Source: Hydrogenophaga aromaticivorans (GTDB taxonomy: Bacteria > Pseudomonadota > Gammaproteobacteria > Burkholderiales > Burkholderiaceae_C). From it: a stretch of 64,000 bases of DNA. This document shows positions 25,857-34,085 of the stretch, in pieces (position 1 is the stretch's first letter; each line of letters starts with the position of its first letter). The translations under genes and the position numbers were made by a program. Where the stretch lies: positions 653,638-717,637 of the forward strand of contig NZ_VYGV01000006.1 in the NCBI RefSeq assembly GCF_013387465.1. The letters are read 5' to 3'. The notes beneath the pieces are model-generated. The model was not told the DNA's origin. It saw only the letters and a list, made by a program, of their open reading frames with translations, and searched no databases.

Positions 25857-26213
25857 ATGACATGGCACACCCTTTGCCGTTCGGACGAACTGCCCGTCGG
25901 CGAGATGAAGTCCTTTATCGTCGACAAGCACAAGATCGTTCTGTACCACCTCAGCGATGGCTTTTTCGCGACACAAGCCAGCTGCACCCACACCTTCGCG
26001 CCGCTGGCGCGCGGCAAGCTGCTGGAAGACTGCAAGGTGCAATGCCCGCTGCACCGCGCGCGCTTCGACATCCGCACCGGCGCGGTGCTGGACTGGGCGA
26101 ACTTCCCGCCGGGCATCCAACTGCTGAACGTCGTGCGCGGCGAAAAGGCGCTGCAGACCTACAAGGTCAGCGTGAAGTCCGGGCAGGTGCGGGTCAGCGT
26201 ACCGGAAGCCTGA
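25857..26213 (+). CDS. Rieske-type [2Fe-2S] ferredoxin
   Basis: 118 residues with a complete Rieske cluster site: CTHTFAPLARGKLLEDCKV contains C-x-H and QCPLHRARFD contains C-x2-H. This is the short soluble form used as an electron carrier for ring-hydroxylating or related oxygenases. The ATG at 25857 follows a GGAG ribosome site. No oxygenase gene is nearby, so its redox partner must be encoded elsewhere. It converges with the PHA synthase-like gene, whose stop is 25 bp away, with no obvious terminator between them. Confidence 0.92.
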   Translation: MTWHTLCRSDELPVGEMKSFIVDKHKIVLYHLSDGFFATQASCTHTFAPLARGKLLEDCKVQCPLHRARFDIRTGAVLDWANFPPGIQLLNVVRGEKALQTYKVSVKSGQVRVSVPEA

Positions 26214-26238
26214 AGAACGCTGCCGCCGGGGCCGGCGC

Positions 26239-28029
26239 TCAGTCCTCACACCGTTGGTGCACGTAGGCTCCCGGTGCGCCACACAGGCCGTCGCGTCCAG
26301 TCAGCTGGCGCGCCGACACCTCTCGGCCGCTGCCCTTGGCCTTGATCCAGGTGTCCCAGGCGGTCCACCACGAGCCTTCGTGTAGCTTGGCTGCGGCTTC
26401 CCATTCGTCCGGCGACAGCCACGGGTCACCTGGGCGGCGCACCGCATCGCGCCAGCGTCGGCCCGCATGGCCGGGTTCGCTGACGATGCCGGCGTTGTGG
26501 CCGCCGCTGGTCAGCACGAACGTGATCTCGGCGTCCGTCAGCTGGTGCAGTTTGTAGACCGAGCGCCAGGGCGCCACGTGATCCTTTTCCGTGCCCACCA
26601 CAAACATCGGCTGGTGGACATCGTCCAGCGACACCGGCCGGCTCTCTACACAGTAACGCGACTCGGCCAATTCGTTGTGCAGGTACAGGCGCCGCAGGTA
26701 CTGGCTGTGCATCGCCGCCGGCATGCGCGTGGTGTCGGCGTTCCAGGCCATCAGGTCGTTCGGCCGCAGCGGCTCGCCCATCCAGAGTTCTCGCAGCGTG
26801 GCCGACCAGATGAGCTCGCGCGAGTGCAGGAACTGGAAGCTCGCGGCCATCTGCCGGCCCGTGAGGTAGCCGCGCTCGGCCATCATCTCCTCCAGCAGCG
26901 CGACCTGGCTTTCGTCGATCAGCACGCCCATCTCGCCGGGCTCGGTGAAATCGGTCTCTGCGGCGAGAAAACTCAAGGACGCCAGTGGCGGCAGCGCTTC
27001 GACGTCGGCCACCCGCCCGGGCCGCGCGAGCGCCGCCGAGGCGATGGCCAGCAGCGTGCCGCCCAGGCAGTACCCCACCGCATGCACCGCTTCGCCGGGC
27101 ACACGCCGCCCGATGGCCGCCAACGCGTCGAACACGCCGAGTTGCAGGTAGTCGTCCATGTCCAGCAGCGCGTCGCTCTCGTCGGGGTTGAGCCAGGAGA
27201 GCATGAACACGGTGTGCCCCTGATTGACCAGCCAGCGCACCATCGAGTCGTGCGGCGAAAGGTCCAGGATGTAGTACTTCATGATCCAGCTCGGCACGAT
27301 GAACACCGGCTCGGCGTGCACGGCGGGCGTCGTCGGGCGGTACTGGATGAGCTCTACCAGGTGGTTGCGGTGCACGACGCGGCCTGGGCTCACTGCCACG
27401 TCCACGCCGGGCTCAAAGCGTTGGCCGTGGTCAAACATTTGCGCCAGACCCTGGCGGCGGCGCCAGTCGTCAAAGGCGTGCGCCCAGCCCTCCAGCAGGT
27501 TGTCCCCGCGACGTTCCAGCGTGCGTGCCAGCACCTCGGGGTTGGCCAGGCCGGCGTTGGCCGGTGAAAGCATGTCCAGCCACTGGCGCGCGAACATGGC
27601 GACGACGTCGCGGTGGTGGGCCGTCATGCCACGCCGGTGGGTGGCGTCGCGCCACCAGCGCTCGGCGTCCAGGTAGTTGCGCACGATCCATGCATAGGGC
27701 CACGCCTGCCAGGCGTCGGCCTGGAAGCGCTGGTCATCGGGCCGCTCGCTGGCGCCGCGCGGCAGGTGGCTCTGCGTCAACGCGGCCCTGGCGGAATGGG
27801 TGGCCATTCCCAGGGCCTCACTGACGAGCCGCGACGTCTGTGCGGGCTGGGTGGCCAGGTGGAGCGCCCAGTCGGTGGCGGCCAGCGCCAGCGTGATGGG
27901 CGACAGACCGCCCCAGAGTTCCGCTGCCTGTGCGTGCAGCAGGCCATCCAGCGCCTCGGCGCGCGCACGCGCCTCCTCGGCGGGCGGGGCGATGGGACAA
28001 GCGGGGGCGGGAGCGGTGGCGCGGGACAT
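26239..28029 (-). CDS. Poly(3-hydroxyalkanoate) synthase-like protein (PhaC)
   Basis: 596 residues, the length of class I PhaC. The polymerising cysteine is in the lipase-like box GYCLGG; the catalytic aspartate is in GTEKDHVAPW and the histidine in SGGHNAGIV. The N-terminal PhaC domain reads FEPGVDVAVSPGRVVHRN and PSWIMKYYILDLSPHDSMV. Conserved tryptophans are present (SWWTAWDTWI near the end). It stands alone without phaA/phaB, so it is probably an additional synthase rather than the main PHB operon copy. It is upstream of the CDF gene remnant on the same strand order. Confidence 0.92.
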   Translation of the reverse strand: MSRATAPAPACPIAPPAEEARARAEALDGLLHAQAAELWGGLSPITLALAATDWALHLATQPAQTSRLVSEALGMATHSARAALTQSHLPRGASERPDDQRFQADAWQAWPYAWIVRNYLDAERWWRDATHRRGMTAHHRDVVAMFARQWLDMLSPANAGLANPEVLARTLERRGDNLLEGWAHAFDDWRRRQGLAQMFDHGQRFEPGVDVAVSPGRVVHRNHLVELIQYRPTTPAVHAEPVFIVPSWIMKYYILDLSPHDSMVRWLVNQGHTVFMLSWLNPDESDALLDMDDYLQLGVFDALAAIGRRVPGEAVHAVGYCLGGTLLAIASAALARPGRVADVEALPPLASLSFLAAETDFTEPGEMGVLIDESQVALLEEMMAERGYLTGRQMAASFQFLHSRELIWSATLRELWMGEPLRPNDLMAWNADTTRMPAAMHSQYLRRLYLHNELAESRYCVESRPVSLDDVHQPMFVVGTEKDHVAPWRSVYKLHQLTDAEITFVLTSGGHNAGIVSEPGHAGRRWRDAVRRPGDPWLSPDEWEAAAKLHEGSWWTAWDTWIKAKGSGREVSARQLTGRDGLCGAPGAYVHQRCED

Positions 28030-28056
28030 GGACGGGGGCCGGGGCAGGCAGGGGTG

Positions 28057-28987
28057 TTACGGCTGCCCAAGCATACCCGGGGCGGCCCACGATCCACAGG
28101 GTTCGGTGAACGGCACCTGCACCACCTGCAGCGTCACATGGGTGATCTCGAACCGGTCATGCAAGCCATCGGTAGCCGCCTGCAGGAATGCGTCGTCCGG
28201 ATGGCTGCCGGGCATCACCAGGTGGGCTGTTATGGCCACCTGCGAGGTGTCCATGGCCCAGATGTGCAGGTCGTGCACGCGGCTCACACCTGGCAGACCT
28301 GCCAGGTAGTCGTGCACCGCCTGCGGGTCCACGCCGTCAGGCACGCCGTCAAACAGCAGGTGCAGGGATTGCCGGAACAGGCTCCAGGTGCCCCACAGGA
28401 TCACCGCCGCAATCAGCAGACTGACCACCGGGTCGAGCCAGAACCAGCCCATCCACAGCGTGAGCGCACCGGCGACCACCACGCCGGCCGACACAACCGC
28501 ATCGGCGGCCATGTGCAGAAACGCGCCCCGGATGTTCAGGTCGCGCTCGCGTCCGCGCATGAACAGCAGGGCCGTCGCCGTGTTCACCACGATGCCGACG
28601 CCCGCCACGGCCATGATGGTCAGACCTTCACTGCCCGCCATCGGTTCGGGCGCGAGCAGGCGGCCGACGGCCTCCCAGACCAGCGCTCCCATCGCCACCA
28701 GCAGCAGCAAGGCATTGGCGAACGCCGCCAGGATGCTACCCTTCTTCCAACCGTAGGTGTGACGGGGGTTGGGTCGCAGCTTGCCTGCCAGTGCACCGCC
28801 CCAGGCCAGCACCAGACCAGCCACGTCGCTCAGGTTGTGCCCGGCATCCGCGATGCAAGGCCAGCGAGTTGATCTTCCAGCCGTAGAAGGCTTCGATCGC
28901 CACGAAGGTGATGTTCAGACCGATGCCGATGGCAAAGGCCTTGTTGAAATTGGCGGGGGTGTGGCTGTGCTCGTGTCCGGCACTCAT
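28057..28987 (-). pseudogene. Cation diffusion facilitator (CDF) transporter gene, split by a one-base frameshift
   Basis: The start MSAGHEHSHTPANFNKAFAI (ATG at 28987) reads through FYGWKINSLAL. It then loses frame near 28855-28858, where one extra base follows the TTG codon. The continuing frame reads IADAGHNLSDVAGLVLAWGG and runs to the stop at 28057. All CDF features are there: the histidine-rich N-terminus, the HNLSD metal site, the HMAADAVVSAGVV site in the fifth span, and a cytoplasmic domain with VHDLHIWAMDT. The product would export Zn2+, Co2+ or similar ions. The shift could be a true mutation or a sequencing error; otherwise the gene looks undamaged. Confidence 0.88.
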
Positions 28988-29000
28988 CGCTTGGCCTTTC

Positions 29001-29399
29001 TCACGCGCGGCGCATCGCGCCCGCCAGATCGGTCCCCGGCGCCACCGTGTTGTACACCGTGCCGTACTTCTTGACGTTGTCGTGCAGCAGGTCGATGCGG
29101 CGGTCCGTTTCGTCGGTGTCCACAACGATCTGATAGCGGATGCTGTCCATCTTGGGCGGCACGTCCTGGCGCACACCGTCCACGATCACCTTCACGCCAC
29201 GCAACTCAAACTTGAGGATGGGCACCACGCGCTCAATGCCTTTGATCATGCAGGCCGACAGCGCCGCGAGCAGCAGCTCGGCCGGGTTGAAGGCGTCGGG
29301 GTTGCCGGCCATGTCGGTGTCCAGGCCGATCCGGACCGATTTGCACAAGGACTGGCTCAGGTGGGCATCGATGCGCTCGGACTCGACGTGAAAAAGCAT
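29001..29399 (-). CDS. OsmC-family protein
   Basis: 132 residues with the OsmC core: NPAELLLAALSACMIKGIERV, where the cysteine is the expected redox residue, then KFELRGVKVIVDGVRQDVPPK and LHDNVKKYGTVYNTV. OsmC proteins reduce organic hydroperoxides, though some family members lack this activity. Only one clear conserved cysteine is visible, so peroxidase activity is uncertain. Just upstream, in frame, a short MNESPT followed by TAG precedes the chosen ATG, so the original start may have been lost. Its stop is 13 bp from the CDF start, suggesting cotranscription. Confidence 0.85.
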   Translation of the reverse strand: MLFHVESERIDAHLSQSLCKSVRIGLDTDMAGNPDAFNPAELLLAALSACMIKGIERVVPILKFELRGVKVIVDGVRQDVPPKMDSIRYQIVVDTDETDRRIDLLHDNVKKYGTVYNTVAPGTDLAGAMRRA

Positions 29400-29573
29400 C
29401 TAGGTGGGGGACTCGTTCATGTGTGGGTTCCAGACAGTTCGGTGTGGCGTATCGGGCCATGTTGACATAGCGCGTGTGCCATAGATGCGGCAGCGTATGC
29501 CGATTGATGGCCCAGACCCATTCATCGCTTCAATTTGTATTCCCAAGCGTTGTGGAATAATGAAAACCGGTGT

Positions 29574-29591
29574 TTAATGAACGTTCGTTAA
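29574..29591. promoter_or_regulatory. Putative TetR operator upstream of the envelope-lipid operon
   Basis: An 18-bp palindrome TTAATGAACGTTCGTTAA with a single mismatched pair. A second small inverted repeat, CGTTAAGTAACG, overlaps its right half. It lies 28 bp before the TetR start and in the spacer divergent from the OsmC gene. Operators of this size and shape are typical of TetR proteins, so the neighbouring regulator probably represses itself and the genes behind it. Confidence 0.6.
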
Positions 29592-29619
29592 GTAACGTAC
29601 AAAATACAGGTGATATCCA

Positions 29620-30231
29620 ATGGCGAAGCCAGCTTTCAGGCATACGCGCAAAGAGATCCTCGGGCTGTCAGTTCCGCTCTTCGCAACGGTCGGATTTGAC
29701 GGGGTTTCGATGCGTGATATCGCGGCTGCCGTGGGTGTGACGCCTGCCGCCCTCTACCACCACTTTTCGGACAAAGAGCAGCTCTATCTGGATGCGGTCG
29801 GCCATGCCTTCGAAGAAAAAGTGGGGCCCTTGAAGTCCCTTCTGGAAGGTGGAGAAAAACCCTGGGATCGGCTCGAAGCGTTCGTCGCACTCTTCACGCG
29901 CATGCTCGCCAGGGAAAAGGACTTCAGACGCCTGATGCAGTGGGTGCTGCTGGACAGCAATGAGCAGCGCATGCAAAGCCTGGTGGACTGCGTCTTTCGG
30001 GACCTGTTCACAGCACTGCGCAATCTTGCCGGTGAACTCGCCCCGAGCCATGACGCCCACCTGCTTGCCGTTTCGACAATTGGTCTGGTGATCTATCCCT
30101 TTGAAACCCAGTCGGTGCGACGTTTCCTGCCGGGCTACCAGCGCCAGCACGAAGACCCCGAGGCCATTGCGAGGCATATCGTCGGCTTGCTGCGCAACGG
30201 TCTTGGCGGAACTATCGAGGAAAAATCGTAA
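29620..30231 (+). CDS. TetR/AcrR-family transcriptional regulator
   Basis: 203 residues. The helix-turn-helix is GLSVPLFATVGFDGVSMRDIAAAVGVTPAALYHHFSDKEQLY, starting near residue 15. The C-terminal domain resembles the TetR_C type with conserved ARHIVGLLRNGL. It precedes the LEA-like and lipid genes on the same strand and has a palindromic operator directly upstream, so it is the likely repressor of that system. Its ligand is unknown; a lipid or envelope-stress signal would fit the downstream genes. Confidence 0.92.
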   Translation: MAKPAFRHTRKEILGLSVPLFATVGFDGVSMRDIAAAVGVTPAALYHHFSDKEQLYLDAVGHAFEEKVGPLKSLLEGGEKPWDRLEAFVALFTRMLAREKDFRRLMQWVLLDSNEQRMQSLVDCVFRDLFTALRNLAGELAPSHDAHLLAVSTIGLVIYPFETQSVRRFLPGYQRQHEDPEAIARHIVGLLRNGLGGTIEEKS

Positions 30232-30299
30232 CAACGCCCTGCCCAGGGCAAACGTGCGGAGCAGACGTCCCTGCTCCATGACTGCAAGGAGAAAAAGCG

Positions 30300-30887
30300 A
30301 TGAAATTGAAAAAATGGTTGATCCTGTCTGCATTGTTGGTCGGCGCAAGTGCACAGGCGGCGGAAGACCCCGCGGCAAAGCCGGTCGAGCCGGCCAAGGT
30401 GTCCGTGCTGCAGAAAGCGGAGGAAGGCGCGAAGAAAGCGGCCGAGGAAGCTAAAGAGGCAACGCGCAAAGCCGCGGAAGCCGCCCAGCGGGCTGTAGAG
30501 AAGGCTGAACAGGCCGTCAGTGACGCCTCGCAGAAAACCGCGGAAGCTGCCCGGCAGGCGGCGCGGGAGGCCGAGGATGCCGCCAAGCTGGCGGCACGCA
30601 AGACTGGGGAAGCCACCCGGAAAGCGACCGCAGCCACCAAGGAGGCCGCACAGCAGGCCGAAGAAGCCGCCAAAAAAGCGGCTGTAGCCACCAAGGAGGC
30701 GACTCAGAAGGCTGAAGAAGCCGCGAAAAAAGCGGCCAAGTCCGGCAAGGAGGCTGCACAGGAAGCTGCCGTTGCCACGCGGGACGCCGTACAGAAGGCC
30801 TGGGAAGCGACCAAGGAAGCCGCCGACAAGGCACTTGAAGCCACCAAGGAAACGGCGCGGGACGTCAAGGATGCCGTGACGAAATAA
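30300..30887 (+). CDS. Exported LEA/apolipoprotein-like helical-repeat protein
   Basis: 195 residues. Residues 1-20 are a signal peptide ending in AQA. The remainder is one long alanine/lysine/glutamate helix with no proline after residue 30. In the second half an 11-residue register is clear, for example KEAAQQAEEAA, KKAAVATKEAT, QKAEEAAKKAA, EATKEAADKAL. Such 11-mers build amphipathic helices in group 3 LEA proteins and apolipoproteins, which coat membranes or lipid surfaces. The export signal places it in the periplasm or outside. The C-terminus (ETARDVKDAVTK) matches that of the next gene (EMARKTKDAINK). Confidence 0.8.
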   Translation: MKLKKWLILSALLVGASAQAAEDPAAKPVEPAKVSVLQKAEEGAKKAAEEAKEATRKAAEAAQRAVEKAEQAVSDASQKTAEAARQAAREAEDAAKLAARKTGEATRKATAATKEAAQQAEEAAKKAAVATKEATQKAEEAAKKAAKSGKEAAQEAAVATRDAVQKAWEATKEAADKALEATKETARDVKDAVTK

Positions 30888-30898
30888 GCCTTTCCGGG

Positions 30899-30917
30899 CG
30901 GGCAGGCAGCCTGCCCG
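30899..30917 (+). terminator. Hairpin between the two LEA-like genes
   Basis: A perfect 8-bp stem CGGGCAGG/CCTGCCCG with a 3-base loop, followed by ATAAATTTT. The T-tract is weak, so it may only lower downstream expression or protect the upstream mRNA end. Confidence 0.5.
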
Positions 30918-30978
30918 ATAAATTTTCACAGCGTTGCGCTTTCATTTTCTATTTTCATCACTAATCGTGAGGTACCCC

Positions 30979-31416
30979 ATGTCTGAATCCAACACCCCCA
31001 GTTCCACGCCCAAAGACAAACTGATCGCCGACATAAAGCAGATTGTTGCCGATGCCGATGCGCTCTTGCAGGCCACCGCCGATCAAGCGGGCGAGAAGGT
31101 CGCCGGCTTGCGCACCCGCCTTGAGGCAAACCTGAAGGTGGCCTCAGGCCGCCTTGCCGAGTTCGCGGCTGCGGACGTCGACAAAACCAGGCAAGACCTC
31201 CGGGACGCGCTGCAAAAAATCTCGGACGCGGCCAATCAGGCGGCTGAAGCCGCCAGCGAAGCGGCGCAGAAAGCCGAGGACTCGGTCAAAAAAGCAACTG
31301 AGTCTGGCAAGGAAGCAGCCCAGCATGCGGCAGAAGCCGCCAGGGATGCCGCCAACAAGGCACTGAATGCGATCACGGAGATGGCCAGGAAAACCAAAGA
31401 CGCCATCAACAAGTAG
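30979..31416 (+). CDS. DUF883/ElaB-like protein with a LEA-like tail in place of the membrane anchor
   Basis: 145 residues from the ATG at 30979, which has a GAGG ribosome site; the in-frame start at 30934 lacks one. Residues about 8-65 (PKDKLIADIKQIVADADALL to LEANLKVASGRLAE) resemble DUF883 (ElaB/YqjD), whose members normally end in a single membrane anchor. Here the anchor is absent; from about residue 80 the chain is an Ala/Lys/Glu helix very like the previous gene product. There is no signal peptide, so it would stay in the cytoplasm. The pair may handle lipid surfaces on both sides of the inner membrane; that is inference. Confidence 0.78.
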   Translation: MSESNTPSSTPKDKLIADIKQIVADADALLQATADQAGEKVAGLRTRLEANLKVASGRLAEFAAADVDKTRQDLRDALQKISDAANQAAEAASEAAQKAEDSVKKATESGKEAAQHAAEAARDAANKALNAITEMARKTKDAINK

Positions 31417-31484
31417 AGGTTTTGGCAAGCACGACCTGGTCGCATCGAGTAGAGGTTTTGGCAAGCACGACCTGGTCGCATCGG
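31413..31484. repeat. Tandem 36-bp direct repeat across a stop codon, each unit with an inverted repeat
   Basis: Two copies of a 36-bp unit (31413-31448 and 31449-31484) are identical for 35 bases. The first copy contains the TAG stop codon of the DUF883-like gene. Each unit carries the small inverted repeat CGACCTGGTCG. The duplication could be a double protein-binding site or simple slippage. Confidence 0.8.
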
Positions 31485-31623
31485 CGGACGGGTCGTGGAA
31501 GGCCCGCGCTAGGCGACGATGAGGTAACAACTATCGCAGCCATCAGGGCTGCCGATATTTTTTATGCGCGGCACCGCCATGACACCCGGTTGTTCAGGTC
31601 ATCACTTCAGGAGGATCACCATC

Positions 31624-32325
31624 ATGCAAAACGAAACAGGCAACAATATTGGCGGCAGTGACGATACCGGCACGCTCGAAGCTGAAGTGCGTAGCGCCGT
31701 CGAGCAGGGTCACGATGTGCAGGAAATGGTGCGGCAGCTCACCTTGCGCAGGATCAGCGCGCGCTCGCTCGATATCGAATCCCTGCGGCAGATCGCAAGT
31801 GCGGTTTTGCGCGGCGCGCGGGCCGGTGCGCAAAAGGAGTTGCAGCAGTCAGCGGCGCAAACCGACATCACACGGACACGCCTCAAACAGGCTGTCGCCG
31901 GGCTGGACGCGGCGCTGGCGCAGTTGGCCGAAGCCTCCAAACTGGCGCTGGAAGAAGCGGCGGCCCGGGCGCAGACATTTTCCAGTGAGGACCTCGCCCG
32001 CGCGCGCAACGACCTGGAAAGCCTGGAGGCGATGTTCCTGGAAACCCTGCAAACCTCGGCCTCGGGTGCCAAGGATGCCACAGGAGAAATCCTGTCCGAT
32101 CTGGCAAGGCACGCCCGCCTCTATGGCTCCGCCGTGCGCGCACAGTTGAAGGAAACCCTGGCCGTCATCACGCACCAGCTTGGCACGGCGGGACGCACTC
32201 AGGTTGTTGCCGGCCTGCATCTGGCGCAAGCCACTTCCGACCTGCTGCGCCAAATCGCTGCCGGCGTGCTCACCGGTCTGGCCGATCACGTCAAACCCGG
32301 CCATCCCAAAGGCAACGGCGACTGA
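31624..32325 (+). CDS. Alanine-rich coiled-coil protein of unknown function
   Basis: 233 residues from the ATG at 31624, preceded by a strong AGGAGG ribosome site. It is mostly helical with long heptad-like stretches (LRQIASAVLRGARAGAQKELQ, DLARARNDLESLEAMFLETL) and ends in LLRQIAAGVLTGLADHVKPG. There is no signal peptide or membrane span. It may belong to a family listed as DUF6781; that is from memory and unchecked. The stop overlaps the next start (TGATG), tying it to the ABC1 kinase. A phasin- or scaffold-like role at a membrane or lipid surface would fit. Confidence 0.75.
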   Translation: MQNETGNNIGGSDDTGTLEAEVRSAVEQGHDVQEMVRQLTLRRISARSLDIESLRQIASAVLRGARAGAQKELQQSAAQTDITRTRLKQAVAGLDAALAQLAEASKLALEEAAARAQTFSSEDLARARNDLESLEAMFLETLQTSASGAKDATGEILSDLARHARLYGSAVRAQLKETLAVITHQLGTAGRTQVVAGLHLAQATSDLLRQIAAGVLTGLADHVKPGHPKGNGD

Positions 32326-34085
32326 TGTTGTGGCAGACGCTGACGACGGCGCGCGACCTGGGCCGCCTGCACGACATCGCCTCGATCCTGATCCGCTACG
32401 GCTTTGGCGACATGGTGCGCCGGATGGGGCTGGCCAATGCGCTGGAGCGGGCCGGGCGGGCGTTGCACTGGCGCGAGGCCGAGGAACTGGCGCACCTGGA
32501 GCCGCCCGCCCGGGTGCGCCGGGCGCTGGAGGAGTTGGGCCCGACCTTTGTCAAGCTAGGCCAGGTGCTGGCTACCCGCATCGACCTGTTCGAGCCGGAA
32601 TGGATCATTGAATTCGGCAAGCTGCAGGACAGCACGCCCGCTGCGCCCTGGGCCGACATCCGTCAGCAACTCTGCGAGGATCTGGGCGCCCCGCCCGAGG
32701 AGGTGTTCGCCACCTTCGATCCCGAGCCGCTGGCGGCGGCCTCCATCGCACAGGTGCACCGCGCCCGCCTCGAAGACGGCAGCGAGGTGGTGGTCAAGGT
32801 ACGTCGGCCCGGCATCCGGCCGATCATCGAAGCCGACCTGCGCTGGCTCGCCAGGCTGGCACAACTCGCGGAGGGGGAAAGTCCGGAACTGCGCGCCTTT
32901 CGCCCGCAGGAAGTGGTGCGCCAGTTTGCCCAGTCGCTGCGCCGCGAACTCGATTTCGCCGGCGAATGCCGCAACGCCGAGCACATCGCAGAGAATTTTG
33001 CCGGCTATGCCGACCCGGACTCGCCCGGCCTCCCGTCCAGCGGGGAAGTGGTGCAAACAGAGGCACCCGAGGAGCGGCCCGCCCTCATCGTCATTCCCCG
33101 CGTCTATTGGCAGTGGACCGGCGAGCGCGTGTGCGTGCAGGAATTCATCGCCGGCATTTCCGGGCGCAAGCTTGCCGCAGTCAACCAGGCCGGCCTCGAC
33201 CGCAAGGTCCTCGCCCGTCGGGGCGCGCACGCAGTGTTGAAGATGATTGTCGAGGACGGCTTCTTTCACGCCGACCCGCACCCCGGCAACGTGTTTTACC
33301 TGCCCGGCAACCGCATCGCCTTCATCGACTTCGGCATGGTGGGGCGGCTCACCGAGGTGCGCCGCGACCAGTTGACCGGCCTGCTGCTGGGGCTGGTCAA
33401 GCACGAGCCGCGCCGCGTCGCCGACGTGATGCTCGACTGGACCGGCGACGGTGCCATGGACGAGGACGGCCTGCTTGTGGAAATCCAGACCTTTGTGCAG
33501 CAATACCATGGCGTGGCGCTCAAGCAGCTGCGACTCGGTGCCATGCTCTCCGACCTGGTGGCCATTTTGCGTCAGCACCAACTGGCCTTGCCGCCCGATC
33601 TGAGCTTGCTGATCAAGGCCTTCATCTCGCTCGAAGGCATGGGCCGCGAGCTCGACCCCGACTTCGACATGGCCGGTGAGGCGATGCCCTTGCTGGAACA
33701 GGCGCTGCGCGCACGTTACACCCCCACGGCCATCCTCCAGCGCGGCTGGCGTGGGGTCAGCGAGGCGCTGTCCCTGGTGGCCGGTCTGCCCCAGGATATC
33801 TCCCGGCTGCTGCGCGCTGCCCGGCGCGGGCGGCTGGAAATTCACATTGATGTCACGCACCTCAAGCGCGTCGGCAACCAGCTCGACAACGCCGCCAGCC
33901 GACTCACGGTCGGCATCGTCATCGTCATCGCGGCGCTCATCATCGGCTCCTCCATCGTCATGACCGTACCCGGCGGCCCCACCTGGCTGGGGCTGCCCTT
34001 CTTCGGCCTGCTCGGCTTCGTCGGCGCCGTCATCGGCAGTATCTGGCTGCTGCTCTCGATCTGGCGCAGCGGGGGCGAGGAATGA
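32325..34085 (+). CDS. ABC1/UbiB (ADCK)-family atypical kinase
   Basis: 586 residues. The family-defining KxGQ motif is in TFVKLGQVLATR (near residue 75); the nucleotide-binding part has AAASIAQVHRA and VVVKVRRPGI. The catalytic and metal loops are HADPHPGN and IDFGMVG. Two membrane spans close the protein (TVGIVIVIAALIIGSSIVM and LPFFGLLGFVGAVIGSIWLLL), as in UbiB. UbiB proteins assist isoprenoid-quinone synthesis and lipid extraction from membranes. This copy is not with ubiquinone genes but with lipid genes, overlaps both neighbours, and is probably a paralogue devoted to this system. Confidence 0.92.
   Translation: MLWQTLTTARDLGRLHDIASILIRYGFGDMVRRMGLANALERAGRALHWREAEELAHLEPPARVRRALEELGPTFVKLGQVLATRIDLFEPEWIIEFGKLQDSTPAAPWADIRQQLCEDLGAPPEEVFATFDPEPLAAASIAQVHRARLEDGSEVVVKVRRPGIRPIIEADLRWLARLAQLAEGESPELRAFRPQEVVRQFAQSLRRELDFAGECRNAEHIAENFAGYADPDSPGLPSSGEVVQTEAPEERPALIVIPRVYWQWTGERVCVQEFIAGISGRKLAAVNQAGLDRKVLARRGAHAVLKMIVEDGFFHADPHPGNVFYLPGNRIAFIDFGMVGRLTEVRRDQLTGLLLGLVKHEPRRVADVMLDWTGDGAMDEDGLLVEIQTFVQQYHGVALKQLRLGAMLSDLVAILRQHQLALPPDLSLLIKAFISLEGMGRELDPDFDMAGEAMPLLEQALRARYTPTAILQRGWRGVSEALSLVAGLPQDISRLLRAARRGRLEIHIDVTHLKRVGNQLDNAASRLTVGIVIVIAALIIGSSIVMTVPGGPTWLGLPFFGLLGFVGAVIGSIWLLLSIWRSGGEE

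Noticed and set aside
30420..30840. Possible CRISPR-like repeat array
   Set aside because: The repetition is an irregular protein-level 11-residue period inside a gene, without constant repeats and unique spacers. No CRISPR array or cas gene was seen anywhere in the window.
30135..30929. Antisense frame opposite the LEA-like gene with a Gly/Phe/Leu repeat product
   Set aside because: It is the mirror of the repetitive Ala/Lys/Glu codons; the sense frame has a signal peptide and ribosome site.
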